Shown: in pieces, positions 38,854 to 47,897 of the stretch | How the letters are laid out: every line of letters begins with the position of its first letter | Position numbering within the stretch: the stretch's first letter is position 1 | Source of the DNA: Nitrospirales bacterium | GTDB taxonomy: Bacteria > Nitrospirota > Nitrospiria > Nitrospirales > UBA8639 | NCBI GenBank assembly: GCA_021604105.1 | Contig: BQIW01000015.1 | Coordinates: 1 to 61,630, forward strand | DNA length: 61,630 nt | Direction of reading: 5' to 3' | The notes under the pieces: model-generated | What the model saw: the letters and a program-made list of their open reading frames with translations, nothing else | What the model was told of the DNA's origin: nothing | Database searches by the model: none | Made by a program: the position numbers and the translations under genes

Positions 38854-40101
38854 ATGCAGAAGATGAGCGCCGGGTTAACAGGCAAGCGGATTATTCTGGG
38901 AGTGACGGGAAGTATTGCGGCCTATAAGGCGGTCGGACTCCTACGTCTGTTGACGCAAGCCGGTGCCAGCGTGCATGTGGTCATGACGGATTCAGCTATC
39001 CGGTTTATTGCCCCCCTGACATTTGAAGTGCTGTCACAGAATCCGGTGGCCAGTGATGTCTTTGCGGGCCATCAGGACATGAAGCACCTGTCCTTAACGG
39101 AACAAGCCGATTTGTTGGTCGTGGCTCCCTGTACTGCGAACACGTTAGCCAAATTGGCTCTGGGGTTAGCCGACAATTTGCTTGGAACCCTTTCGCTCAC
39201 CGTTCAATGTCCGGTGATGATTTGTCCGGCGATGGATGGAGAAATGTGGGCCCATCCGGCGGTCCAAGCCCATGCTCAGACCCTCCGTCAGCGAGGGGTC
39301 GTCCTGGTCGAGCCGGAAGTCGGGGCATTGGCATCCGGAGAATGGGGACAGGGGCGTTTAGCTGCGGAGGAACGCATCATGTCGACGGCGGTTGACCTGT
39401 TGCGTCGCCGGACGGATTGGCAAGCGGAGCGTGTCTTGATATCGGCAGGACCTACTCAGGAACCCATTGACCCCGTGCGATTTATCAGTAACGGGTCATC
39501 AGGCAAAATGGGGTTTGCCTTGGCCGAGGCCGCCGCCGCACGTGGGGCCGAGGTCGTCTTAGTGACAGGTCCCACCCAGTTAATGGCTCCGAAGAACGTA
39601 ACCGTGATTCCGGTAGTCACTGCAGAAGACATGATGCAGGCGCTCACGGCACGATTTGAATGGGCGACTACGCTCTTGATGACGGCTGCGGTGGGAGATT
39701 TTCGTCCCAAACAGGCGCATGCACAGAAAGTAAAAAAAGACCAATGGCATGGCGAAAGATTGGATTTGGAACGGACGCCGGATATTTTAATGGCACTCTC
39801 TGCACAGCGTACACACCAACGCCTGATTGGCTTTGCGGCTGAAACAGATCGTCTTATTGAGCATGGACAGGCCAAGCTTGCCGGCAAACATCTGGATATG
39901 CTGATTGTGAATCACGTCGGCGGAGAGCAGTCTGCTTTTGGAAATGATACCAATGAGGTGCATGTGCTCACGCCGGGTACTGCCCCACATCACATCCCGC
40001 GAATGCCGAAACGACAGCTTGCGGATACGCTCCTGGATCATATCGTATCGCTCCCGGTTCAGCCGTTCAGGCAGAAGACCCTGTCTTCACCGCCGTCGTA
40101 G
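38854..40101 (+). CDS. coaBC: bifunctional phosphopantothenoylcysteine decarboxylase / phosphopantothenate-cysteine ligase
   Basis: 415 residues; makes 4'-phosphopantetheine for coenzyme A. The N-terminal flavoprotein (CoaC) part has ILGVTGSIAAYKAVGLLRLL, the catalytic-His stretch KHLSLTEQADLLVVAPCTAN near residue 75, and PAMDGEMWAHPAVQ. The CoaB part has VLISAGPTQEPIDPVRFISN, GSSGKMGFALAEAAAARGA and a C-terminal DMLIVNHVGG. It ends the seven-gene run that starts at tsaD. Confidence 0.97.
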   Translation: MQKMSAGLTGKRIILGVTGSIAAYKAVGLLRLLTQAGASVHVVMTDSAIRFIAPLTFEVLSQNPVASDVFAGHQDMKHLSLTEQADLLVVAPCTANTLAKLALGLADNLLGTLSLTVQCPVMICPAMDGEMWAHPAVQAHAQTLRQRGVVLVEPEVGALASGEWGQGRLAAEERIMSTAVDLLRRRTDWQAERVLISAGPTQEPIDPVRFISNGSSGKMGFALAEAAAARGAEVVLVTGPTQLMAPKNVTVIPVVTAEDMMQALTARFEWATTLLMTAAVGDFRPKQAHAQKVKKDQWHGERLDLERTPDILMALSAQRTHQRLIGFAAETDRLIEHGQAKLAGKHLDMLIVNHVGGEQSAFGNDTNEVHVLTPGTAPHHIPRMPKRQLADTLLDHIVSLPVQPFRQKTLSSPPS

Positions 40102-40244
40102 TTTGTGCTGACCTGATGGGTGTCTCCTCACCCTTTTCCATGTACCTGGAACAACGTCTCCAAAATCAAAGAACTTCTCTTGTCCGGTGAATGGTCAAGG
40201 CGCCTAATGGATTTGTGGGCTACGATAGCGAAAAGGAGTGAAAA

Positions 40245-40364
40245 ATGAAGCAGAAACCTCAGAGAACAAGAAAAAACTTAACTTTAGGAGCTGATAAGCC
40301 GATAAGAATAGGATGGAAGGATTTTTCATCAATATCGTTTTTTTCGCCTGGATCATTTCCATGA
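40245..40364 (+). CDS. possible 39-residue basic small protein
   Basis: This short frame has a very good ribosome site (AAAAGGAG, seven bases before the ATG) in the otherwise empty coaBC-pyk gap. It is Lys/Arg-rich (begins MKQKPQRTRKNL) and soluble. Only the ribosome site supports it; I know no family. Confidence 0.35.
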   Translation: MKQKPQRTRKNLTLGADKPIRIGWKDFSSISFFSPGSFP

Positions 40365-40390
40365 TTCTTCTGGCTATCCGAAGAATCTAA
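40313..40390 (+). CDS. possible 25-residue one-helix membrane peptide overlapping the basic ORF
   Basis: In another frame, overlapping the end of the 39-residue ORF, ATG at 40313 opens a peptide that is almost one membrane helix (INIVFFAWIISMILLAIRR, positive end last). Its ribosome site is poor (GGAG is 20 or more nt upstream), so it would depend on coupling to the upstream frame. Low confidence. Confidence 0.3.
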   Translation: MEGFFINIVFFAWIISMILLAIRRI

Positions 40391-40523
40391 CTTCTCTCAT
40401 CCGGCCAGGTTCAGAAAAAAGTATTGGCTCTTTTTTGAAGCCTTCCTACAGGAAGCTGTCAGGGAGGGGCATCACCTGAACCGATATTCCTGGCGGTCAG
40501 CTGGGCTGACCAAATTGCCTGTT

Positions 40524-41924
40524 TTAGGGAATGGCTCGGATTTGAATCCCATCGACCCGCTCGTGAGCCAACACGTCTGAGATAATCACGACCTTGTCTC
40601 CTGTTTGGAAATGTTCACGGGCTTTTAAAATTCGAAATGCGGTTTGTAACGTTTTCTCGGGGTCTGAACTAAAGTCGATCCGGAAGGGATAGACACCACG
40701 ATTGAGCGTCATCGTTCGACGGGATTGACTCCCGTTCGTGAAAGCATAAATGTTCGTGGAAAAAGGACGACAATTCGAGATTAAATCCGCCATGATACCT
40801 CGTCGGGTGATCACGATAATCCCTTTGGCGTGTAGTCCTTCCGCGAGCTGGACGGCAGCGGTGGCTAATTGTTGTTTGTCTGTCGTCAGCGTTAACTGTT
40901 TTGCAAACTGCAACCCGGGAATGGCCTCGGTTTTGATGGATATCTTTCGGAGATATTCGATGCATTTCAGTGGATATTTTCCGACTGTGGTTTCTCCGGA
41001 TAACATCACCCCGTCGACTTCCTCATAAATGGCATTCGCCACGTCAGTGACCTCGGCACGCGTGGGGATAGGATTATGGATCATGGATTCCAGGAGATGG
41101 GTGGCCACAATTACGCGCTTGCCGGATTCCGCGCAGAGTCGCACAATTCTTCGCTGCACATTGGGCAGATCCTCCAGGTTGATTTCTGCCCCCAAATCTC
41201 CCCGAGCCACCATAATGCCATCCGATTCCCGGATGATATCTTCCAGATTGCGAACTCCTTCCTGATCTTCAATCTTCGCAATAATTTTCACTCTCCCCAC
41301 TTTATGTCCCATCAATTGTTTCAATTGTTGGATATCCTTCGCTTCCCGAACAAAGGACAGCGCAATGAAATCCACATCGGCGGCTAAACCAAAGGCGATA
41401 TCCTTTTCGTCCTTTTGTGTAATCGCAGGGAGATTGACGCGAATCCCCGGTAAATTGACATGACGCTTGCTTTTCAAGACCCCCCCATCCAGGACCCGGC
41501 ACTGCATGAGGCGATCCTGTTTTTCAAGGACCTCAAAATTGATCAACCCATTATCCACGGTTATCTTATCTCCGACATTCACGGATTCCATTAAATCGGC
41601 ATAGTTGATGTGAATAGAGCTTTCTTCCACATCCATCGGACCCCGGGCAGAAATAGAGACGATCGTGCCTTCCTTGAGATTGAGATCGATCGATAAATCT
41701 CCGGTCCGGATTTCAGGGCCTTGGGTATCTAAAAGAATCGGGATAGGAAAGGGAACCTTGGTATTGAGGGTCTTAATGTGTTTGATCACTTTGGCATGGG
41801 ATTCATGGGTGCCATGGGACATATTCAGTCGCACGATGTTCATGCCGGCGTCATACATTTTGCGCAACATCTCATACGATTCGGTTACCGGTCCGATCGT
41901 GCAGATGATTTTGGTCTTTTGCAT
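40524..41924 (-). CDS. pyk: pyruvate kinase
   Basis: 466 residues from the ATG that gives MQKTKIICTIGP; a start eight codons upstream is possible. It converts phosphoenolpyruvate and ADP to pyruvate and ATP. Seen: GMNIVRLNMSHGTHESHAKV, ILLDTQGPEIRTGDL, VDFIALSFVREAKDIQQL, catalytic-Lys region IIAKIEDQEGVRNLEDI, GIMVARGDLGAEI and DGVMLSGETTVGKYPLKCI. It is divergent from the phosphatase-PFK fusion, so two lower-glycolysis control points share an intergenic region. Confidence 0.97.
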   Translation of the reverse strand: MQKTKIICTIGPVTESYEMLRKMYDAGMNIVRLNMSHGTHESHAKVIKHIKTLNTKVPFPIPILLDTQGPEIRTGDLSIDLNLKEGTIVSISARGPMDVEESSIHINYADLMESVNVGDKITVDNGLINFEVLEKQDRLMQCRVLDGGVLKSKRHVNLPGIRVNLPAITQKDEKDIAFGLAADVDFIALSFVREAKDIQQLKQLMGHKVGRVKIIAKIEDQEGVRNLEDIIRESDGIMVARGDLGAEINLEDLPNVQRRIVRLCAESGKRVIVATHLLESMIHNPIPTRAEVTDVANAIYEEVDGVMLSGETTVGKYPLKCIEYLRKISIKTEAIPGLQFAKQLTLTTDKQQLATAAVQLAEGLHAKGIIVITRRGIMADLISNCRPFSTNIYAFTNGSQSRRTMTLNRGVYPFRIDFSSDPEKTLQTAFRILKAREHFQTGDKVVIISDVLAHERVDGIQIRAIP

Positions 41925-41948
41925 GAAGGTGTCCCTATCAGTTTGCAA

Positions 41949-42410
41949 TAATCATCAATGGAAAAAACGATTCCATCATCTTCCAATTCGTCCGTTGAAC
42001 CCTATGGCAGCAGTGCCTACTATGAGAACGGCATCGGACGCAGACATTCATAGAAATTGGGAGGCCCAACTCCTGTTTGAGATTCTTAGGATGAGAGGTA
42101 CTCGTGTTGCCGGAGTGTTGTTTGGTGCAGAAGATATCCCACCTCCCTGTGGGTTCTCATGAAGTGTAGCCCACTTTCGTGTCAAACTCTAGCAGGGTCG
42201 ATTGGGGTGGGTACTTCATTCCTGGTGGGTGAAATCAGAGACATCCGCAGGAGAGGAATCAGACGTTCATGGCGGGGACTTGTATTGTCGAGCAGGTGGG
42301 ATAATATTATGATGAGGAGATCCGATTTATAGGAAGTGTTGAATAATAAGGATGTTCAAGGGCCAATTTGCGTAGGATGAGATTCCTCATCAAAGGCTCC
42401 GGGTCGGTTC
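41949..42410. other. gene-free stretch between pyk and the phosphatase-PFK gene
   Basis: Apart from the repeat element that follows, about 460 bases hold no ORF with a ribosome site and family resemblance. The promoters of the two divergent genes should lie here or in the repeat, but I see none close to consensus. Confidence 0.5.
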
Positions 42411-42543
42411 AAAAAAGCATGCCCTGAGTCTTCCCGAAGGGTCCATCCAGCAAGGCCGCAGCCGTTTCTCCGCGCGGAGCGTACGCGTCGTACGTGAGCA
42501 CGGGAAAATGGCGAGAACGCCGCTGGCGGCTTTTTTCTACAGA
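42411..42543 (+). repeat. MITE/REP-like palindromic intergenic element
   Basis: The segment opens with GGTTCAAAAAAGC and closes with GCTTTTTTCTACA, imperfect inverted ends (11 of 13 pair). Inside are further palindromes: TCCGCGCGGA, GTACGCGTCGTAC-type repeats, and GCCGCTGGCGGC before TTTTTT, which could also terminate transcription. The G+C-rich interior differs from its surroundings. I have an impression of similar elements in Nitrospira-like genomes, but that is memory and not a check. Confidence 0.5.
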
Positions 42544-42591
42544 CCCTTATATGAAATCAGGAATAGCTGAAGGATTTGAAGAGGTGCATAA

Positions 42592-44907
42592 ATGAAAACG
42601 GAAGCCGAAACTCTGGAATTTGTCACAATTAATGGGCTGCTCACTTATGGTGAGGTTATTGCCAGGCGACCGCCGGTAGAGGGAGCAGAGCCTCATCCGC
42701 CGTTAGCTTCCTTGGAAGATCGTCCGCAACGGGTGTTAGAGGCCATGGCCGCCCTACGACTGTTTGTCAAGGATGCCCAAAAAGGGTTTGCCAATGCCCC
42801 CGCCTACAGAGAGGCAAGACAGGCACTGGTTCAACAGGCATGCCATGGAGATGAATTGGTGTTTTACGCTGCGTGGAATCAACTGCTCGCGCAGGGCGAG
42901 CTTTCTTCTTTATTTCGGGCACCAATCGGGGCCACGAATAAACCCATCCGGCGTCGACCTGTGGCGATCGTTCCACGTGAGCATATGACACCCAATCTGG
43001 CTGAGGGTCGGATCGTCCTTGATATCGGTGAGGACCGGTATTGGTTGATGCCCAGGGATTTAAGTGCCCGCACGCTGTTTTTCACGATGCGGCACGGCGT
43101 CTCTCAGATGGATAGTAAGAAGTTTCGTGTGGGGCGCCGGTTGAGGAATGTTCTCGACGCCGAGCGGGGAATTCCCAAGGCTGATGCCATCGGAACCGCC
43201 CTCGTCCGGACCTTAGGCCTGGTCGGAAAACAACTGGATTTTCTTCAGCTCGATAACTACCTGGATTCGAAATCGTTTGTCCACATGGTGAGTCAGAGCC
43301 CCAATACCCGACAGCTTTTTGAACGGGTCGTCTCCATCCTGTCTCCCGAGACAGCCGGGACCACTGAGCCCCTTACGGAATGGGCGTTGGAATCACAGGA
43401 CTTTGGATGGGCCACCGGTCTTGAGAAAACGATTGAAATCGAGGAAGCCGCCAAGGCCTTTGGGGTCGACCCGAAGACGGCCCAGCGTCTGATTAAGCAT
43501 CCGCTGTATAGTTATCCGGGAGGCCACTCCTTTTTTGAACTGTATGTGGAATTGGTTGACGGGTTTCACCGGTTGGGTCAGAGACACCAGGGAAAAGTGT
43601 TGTGCTTGTATACGCACAGCTCAACGTTGCGAGCGCTTTTAATTTTTCTCGATCCTCGTCCGTTCAACGAAGCCTTTTCAGAATTTGGCGCCTATAAGGA
43701 AGGGCAGGACAACGTCGTGCTCCTCACCTATGAGCATGGGCAATTGTCGGGCTATTCCACGGCCGTGGGTCTTTCAGAACGGGAACGAGCGGTCCGAGAG
43801 GCCTGGAGAAACGTGGAACAGAGCCGCCGGGAGAAAGTGGCTCTCAAGCCACGACAAATTCGCCGAATTGTCGCCCTGGTCTCCGGTGGGGATTTTGCCG
43901 GAGCCGGTGCGGCGTTGAAGGAACTCCGTGTAACAGGGAATCGATTAGGCCTGGAAGTGTATTTTGTGCAACACGGATTTCTGGGTTTAGCCAATAATTG
44001 GATTGAGTTGGTGACGGAACAGGACACACGTGGCATGAGCAATCATGCCAGCAGCCCGATCGGCAGCAGCCGGTTTGAAGATTTTAAAGATGAGGAAGTC
44101 CAATTGGCCGCCATTCATCATCTCCAACCCTTCATGAAGGATGGGGCGCTCATCGTGATGGGAGGTGACGGAAGCATGCGTGGCGCGCGCGCCATCTATG
44201 AACGGTTCGGCATCCAGGTCGTGGGGATTCCCGGTTCGATCGACGACAATATCGCCGGGACCACCTCACTCGGGGTCCAATCGGCTGTCGCCCTGGCCAA
44301 TCAATCCATCGAGTCGCTGAAAGCCACCAGTGCGGCCATGGGCAGTGTGTTTTTTGTGGAAGTCATGGGAGCAGGATCCGGTCACCTGGCGCTCATGTGT
44401 GCCTATCAGGCACGAGCTGAAGGCCTGTTGGTCAATGAACATCCTGATCCGAATGCCTATATCGAGGAGGTGGTTCTGGGCACACTGAAACAGACGTTGG
44501 GCGTCCGGAACAAAAGCCATATTATTATCGTGGCCGAACGCACTCCGCACCAGTATCATCCTGAGGGCGGGGTCCATGGCCTGGTGGATTATTTCGGTAG
44601 TAGGATTTCCCAATGGACACATCTGCAAACCCGATCCGGGCACTACCCTCTTTCGGTGGCGACCAAGGCAACGATTCTTGGCCATACCCTGCGAGGCGCG
44701 TTCCCCACTCCCGTCGACAAAACCATGGCCCAACTCTTTGCCTACGAAACTATCCGGCGGTTGATCGAACAACCGGAACAGGTCATCGGCTGCATGTTAG
44801 CCTACCGCGAACCCGGAACCATTCAGCCAATCCCTTTGCATGCCGTGGCACCAAAGCCGTTTGATTGGGAACTGTTCGCGCGCATGCACGGAACGGAATT
44901 GGTTTAG
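42592..44907 (+). CDS. histidine phosphatase domain fused to ATP-type 6-phosphofructokinase
   Basis: 771 residues. Residues 1-150 are an unrecognised leader domain. Next is a histidine-phosphatase (phosphoglycerate mutase/FBPase-2) fold, with FFTMRHGVSQ near 166 and the second catalytic His in YTHSSTLRALLIF near 341. A PFK-1 fold runs from about 423: ALVSGGDFAGAGAAL, GGDGSMRGA (523), GIPGSIDDNIAGTT (546), VMGAGSGHLAL (592) and LGHTLRG (700). Gly in GGDGS and in IPGS marks ATP, not PPi, as phosphoryl donor. The catalytic Asp of the TIDND motif is kept but the next Asp is Asn and the MGR arginine is Ala. A kinase and an opposing phosphatase in one chain recall eukaryotic PFK-2/FBPase-2, but with a PFK-1-type kinase. 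Substrates are inferred. Confidence 0.9.
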   Translation: MKTEAETLEFVTINGLLTYGEVIARRPPVEGAEPHPPLASLEDRPQRVLEAMAALRLFVKDAQKGFANAPAYREARQALVQQACHGDELVFYAAWNQLLAQGELSSLFRAPIGATNKPIRRRPVAIVPREHMTPNLAEGRIVLDIGEDRYWLMPRDLSARTLFFTMRHGVSQMDSKKFRVGRRLRNVLDAERGIPKADAIGTALVRTLGLVGKQLDFLQLDNYLDSKSFVHMVSQSPNTRQLFERVVSILSPETAGTTEPLTEWALESQDFGWATGLEKTIEIEEAAKAFGVDPKTAQRLIKHPLYSYPGGHSFFELYVELVDGFHRLGQRHQGKVLCLYTHSSTLRALLIFLDPRPFNEAFSEFGAYKEGQDNVVLLTYEHGQLSGYSTAVGLSERERAVREAWRNVEQSRREKVALKPRQIRRIVALVSGGDFAGAGAALKELRVTGNRLGLEVYFVQHGFLGLANNWIELVTEQDTRGMSNHASSPIGSSRFEDFKDEEVQLAAIHHLQPFMKDGALIVMGGDGSMRGARAIYERFGIQVVGIPGSIDDNIAGTTSLGVQSAVALANQSIESLKATSAAMGSVFFVEVMGAGSGHLALMCAYQARAEGLLVNEHPDPNAYIEEVVLGTLKQTLGVRNKSHIIIVAERTPHQYHPEGGVHGLVDYFGSRISQWTHLQTRSGHYPLSVATKATILGHTLRGAFPTPVDKTMAQLFAYETIRRLIEQPEQVIGCMLAYREPGTIQPIPLHAVAPKPFDWELFARMHGTELV

Positions 44908-45117
44908 CAAAAGAGATTGTTCAGTCTGAGAATTCGTCTTTGGGATTTGAACACACGGTTCGACGGAAGTTGATGTCACCAATGGCCTGCAGCTCGTCTG
45001 ATGTATCGGTGTTGACGATCACCGATCATGGAAGCGCTCCTCTTGCCATTGATGAAATGATCGGATGAATTGCGAGGGTACTGACTCTTTTATTTCAAGC
45101 CGGAAGGCGGTAGGCAC

Positions 45118-46644
45118 CTAGGCGAGTATGTCCGAAGCCACGGTGCCCTGCATGGACTCGGGAGCCATCTGGCCCATCAGGCGCAGACAGGTCGGTGCGA
45201 CATCAAGCACGGACAACTTGAGAACCCGTCCCTGGCGGGAAATGCCTGGTCCAGCGGCTGCGAAAAATCCACAGAGGTTGTGTCGCGTGTCCCGATTAAA
45301 AAACATGTCTTTCTGTTCAAGGATCGTGCGTGGATGTTCGATGCGCCGTTTAGGGTAGGGTGTGGGTGCCCAGTCGAAGAAAATATCCGGCAGGGATTCA
45401 TGCGGCCCGGTATGGTAGTGATCGACTGTGCGGGCAATATACCCGATTGCAGGCCTGCCGGTTTCCGGATCGATCAGACGCTTCAGGTCCGCTTCGATTC
45501 GCTCCAACAGTTGTCGATACTCCGGGCCTGGCTCGACGACGCCCTGCGGCTCCCGACCGCGAAGATTGACGCGCAGGAATCCGAGAAAATAGGCCGGGAT
45601 CGGGAACACAGTCGTTGTTGACCAGTCAGTACCCCCGAGCCATTCACGGGACAGCATTCGGCCATGAAAGGCGTCCGGCAGCATGGAGCTGATGGCTTGT
45701 TGCCAGGATTGCGGTATGATGCGCCGGGCGAGTCGAGGAATTGCGGACCATGAGTTCGAATGCTGTTGCATCCGGTGGTAGCCAAGTTGGCGGCAGAAAG
45801 CCTGCGTCAGTTCGAGGTTGGGGTAGTCCTCCTGTAACCCCATGTTCGACACGACGACAGCCGTGCTATTCTTGGGTAATTGTTCAAGCAGGGCACCAAA
45901 TACCCTGTCGATGGCTTGATAGACATCGCGGGTCGCATGCGTCAGACAACCTTCACTGTTTGCAGGCACGCTGGATCGATCGGAATACTTCCAGAATTGA
46001 TGACCGGCAATGTGTGATTCGTGAAACCCGAGGACAATCAAATCAAATCGATCGCGGGACAGCAGATGATGACAGATAGCCGCTTTCTGTTCGATCTGCT
46101 TCAACAGGCCCTTGTAGATCTGTACATCCTCATCGAACGTGCTTCCGACTTGTTCTTCCACACCGAGGGGCGATCCGAATCGGGTCTTCAGATCAGCGAA
46201 CAGCGACGCCGGGACCGAATACCCCGCGAAGCGTGCATTGTGTGGTGCCCAGTTGGCTACCTGTACGCCGGGCACTCCTGCTGTACAATGCGTTTCCGGC
46301 ACATCGACGACGGCAACCCGCATTGCTGTATGGCGCAAGTGTCCCCAGAAGGGCACAGCGCTGTCGACCCGCTGGTTGGAGAGTTCCAGCTCATAGGTGC
46401 CCGGCTTGAGCGGACGCCAGTAGTAATATCCGTGTTGGGCCCGCGACAGGCCGGAGAGCAGGGAGACCCAGATCCCGTTTTCGCTGACAAGCTCGGAGCC
46501 AGTGAGTCGGCCTTGCACCCCACTGTCAAGCAATCCCTTAATAGTTGGCAAGTGCCCCTCCTCAGCCCATTGCTCGATCAACCCGGCGTCGCCGGCGTCA
46601 AATGCGAGGACAACGAGTGGTCCGTGTTCACGTTGCCGGTTCAT
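45118..46644 (-). CDS. alkaline phosphatase superfamily (phosphodiesterase/pyrophosphatase-like) protein
   Basis: About 508 residues from the ATG at 46644; a TTG start 17 codons upstream is possible. Seen: VLAFDAGDAGLIEQWAEEGH (first metal Asp), nucleophile region SENGIWVSLLSGLSRAQHGY with Ser where many members have Thr, LIVLGFHESHIAGHQFW, VVVSNMGL and the C-terminal DVAPTCLRLMGQMAPESMQG. Members act on phospho- or sulfo-esters of nucleotides, lipids or glycans. No signal peptide is seen. It is markedly more G+C-rich than the core genes to the left and is divergent from the oxidoreductase. Confidence 0.88.
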   Translation of the reverse strand: MNRQREHGPLVVLAFDAGDAGLIEQWAEEGHLPTIKGLLDSGVQGRLTGSELVSENGIWVSLLSGLSRAQHGYYYWRPLKPGTYELELSNQRVDSAVPFWGHLRHTAMRVAVVDVPETHCTAGVPGVQVANWAPHNARFAGYSVPASLFADLKTRFGSPLGVEEQVGSTFDEDVQIYKGLLKQIEQKAAICHHLLSRDRFDLIVLGFHESHIAGHQFWKYSDRSSVPANSEGCLTHATRDVYQAIDRVFGALLEQLPKNSTAVVVSNMGLQEDYPNLELTQAFCRQLGYHRMQQHSNSWSAIPRLARRIIPQSWQQAISSMLPDAFHGRMLSREWLGGTDWSTTTVFPIPAYFLGFLRVNLRGREPQGVVEPGPEYRQLLERIEADLKRLIDPETGRPAIGYIARTVDHYHTGPHESLPDIFFDWAPTPYPKRRIEHPRTILEQKDMFFNRDTRHNLCGFFAAAGPGISRQGRVLKLSVLDVAPTCLRLMGQMAPESMQGTVASDILA

Positions 46645-46790
46645 GCGTAACGCCCCATAGATTCCAAGAGGGATAGAATAATCGTATTGAAGCAATCATT
46701 GATGATAACAGCAGCAATCCCAAAAATACTAACGCGAGCGTCGTCCGTCGAAGGATTGGGAATAACGGACGATCTCGACAGGAAGGACTT

Positions 46791-47897
46791 ATGTCTATCG
46801 GGATAGGTGTGATCGGGTACTCTGGAGTCGCGTCACGGCTTCACCTTCCCGCGCTGAGAGGTCTCCCGGGTGCCCGGGTGACGGCTATTGCCGGCACAAC
46901 GCGCGAAGCTCTTACGGCAGTCGCCGATCGTTACGCCATTCCCGCCCGATACCACGACTACCGGGATTTATTACACGATCCAGCGGTCGATGCGGTTGCT
47001 ATCTGCGTTCCACCGGAACTACACGAAGTCATCGGTTTGGCAGCCATGGCAGCCAACAAGCACGTTTTCATGGAGAAGCCGATGGCCCTCTCGCTGGAGC
47101 AGTGCGCCCGGTTGGTGCAAGCGGCTGAATCCTCGCCCGTGATGACCTCGATCGGTTTCCACCTTCGTTGGCATCGACTGGTTCGTGAGGCGCAGGAGTG
47201 GATCGCCGGTGGCCGGCTTGGCACGGTCGAGTTGCTCCGCACGGTGTTTACCAGTGGTATTCGCTGGCGTGCGAAGCTGCCAGTCTGGCGTACACGCAGA
47301 CAGGCAGGCGGTGGCGTTCTCATCGAATCGGGCGTTCACTACTATGACCTCTGGCGTTTCCTTACCGGGAGTGAGGTTGATGAAGTACACGTCATGAGCC
47401 GCTCCGCCGAACACGATGATGTCACCGCGGTGGTGACCGCGAGACTGCGGAACGGCATAGTGGCGACCGCGGGTTTTTGCCAGGGCACGGTTGATCATCT
47501 GGAGATTGACATCTATGGGTCCGCCGGTCGGTTGCGGATCTCTGGATATGCCCTAGACGGGCTGGTCTTTGATCCGACTGGATACAAGGGGCTAAAAAAA
47601 ATATGGCCGAAAGCCCGGTCGGTACCTGGTCGATTGCTCCGTGCGGCACGTGCGATTCCTCTGGGGGGGTATTATGCTCACGCTTACCGCGATCAGTGGA
47701 TTGGTTTTTTGAACGCTATTGAAAGCGGAAAGCCGGCAGGTGCGAGTTTTGCCGATGGTCGGGAGGCAACTCGGGTGGCCCTTGCAGTGACTCAGTCGGC
47801 CAGTGCACGCCGACCGGTATACATTGCCGATTGTGCCGATGCGATCGCACCAGTTCAGGAGCACGGAAACGGGTCCGGGAACGTCACCGAATATTAA
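46791..47897 (+). CDS. Gfo/Idh/MocA-family NAD(P)-dependent oxidoreductase
   Basis: 368 residues. The N-terminal Rossmann fold is seen in GVIGYSGVASRLHLPALRGL, DAVAICVPPELHEVIGLAAM and the family motif EKPMALSLEQCARL, with Lys as catalytic residue. The C-terminal beta-sheet domain starts near 130 (GFHLRWHRLVREAQEW; GGGVLIESGVHYYDLWRFL with the conserved H-x-x-D). These enzymes oxidise or epimerise sugars and inositols. The 3' end overlaps the opposing glycosyltransferase by four bases. Substrate unknown; a nucleotide-sugar or polysaccharide role fits the neighbour. Confidence 0.93.
   Translation: MSIGIGVIGYSGVASRLHLPALRGLPGARVTAIAGTTREALTAVADRYAIPARYHDYRDLLHDPAVDAVAICVPPELHEVIGLAAMAANKHVFMEKPMALSLEQCARLVQAAESSPVMTSIGFHLRWHRLVREAQEWIAGGRLGTVELLRTVFTSGIRWRAKLPVWRTRRQAGGGVLIESGVHYYDLWRFLTGSEVDEVHVMSRSAEHDDVTAVVTARLRNGIVATAGFCQGTVDHLEIDIYGSAGRLRISGYALDGLVFDPTGYKGLKKIWPKARSVPGRLLRAARAIPLGGYYAHAYRDQWIGFLNAIESGKPAGASFADGREATRVALAVTQSASARRPVYIADCADAIAPVQEHGNGSGNVTEY

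Noticed and set aside
41665-42162. 165-residue plus-strand frame across the pyk start
   Set aside because: Its first half is antisense to pyk and the second half shows no family signal.
44266-44772. 168-residue minus-strand frame inside the phosphatase-PFK gene
   Set aside because: Antisense to conserved PFK motifs, and its composition follows the codon pattern of the real gene.
46021-46650. 209-residue plus-strand frame inside the phosphatase-superfamily gene
   Set aside because: It is antisense to a gene with clear family motifs, and the long frame is a by-product of its high G+C. It has no ribosome site and no recognisable family.
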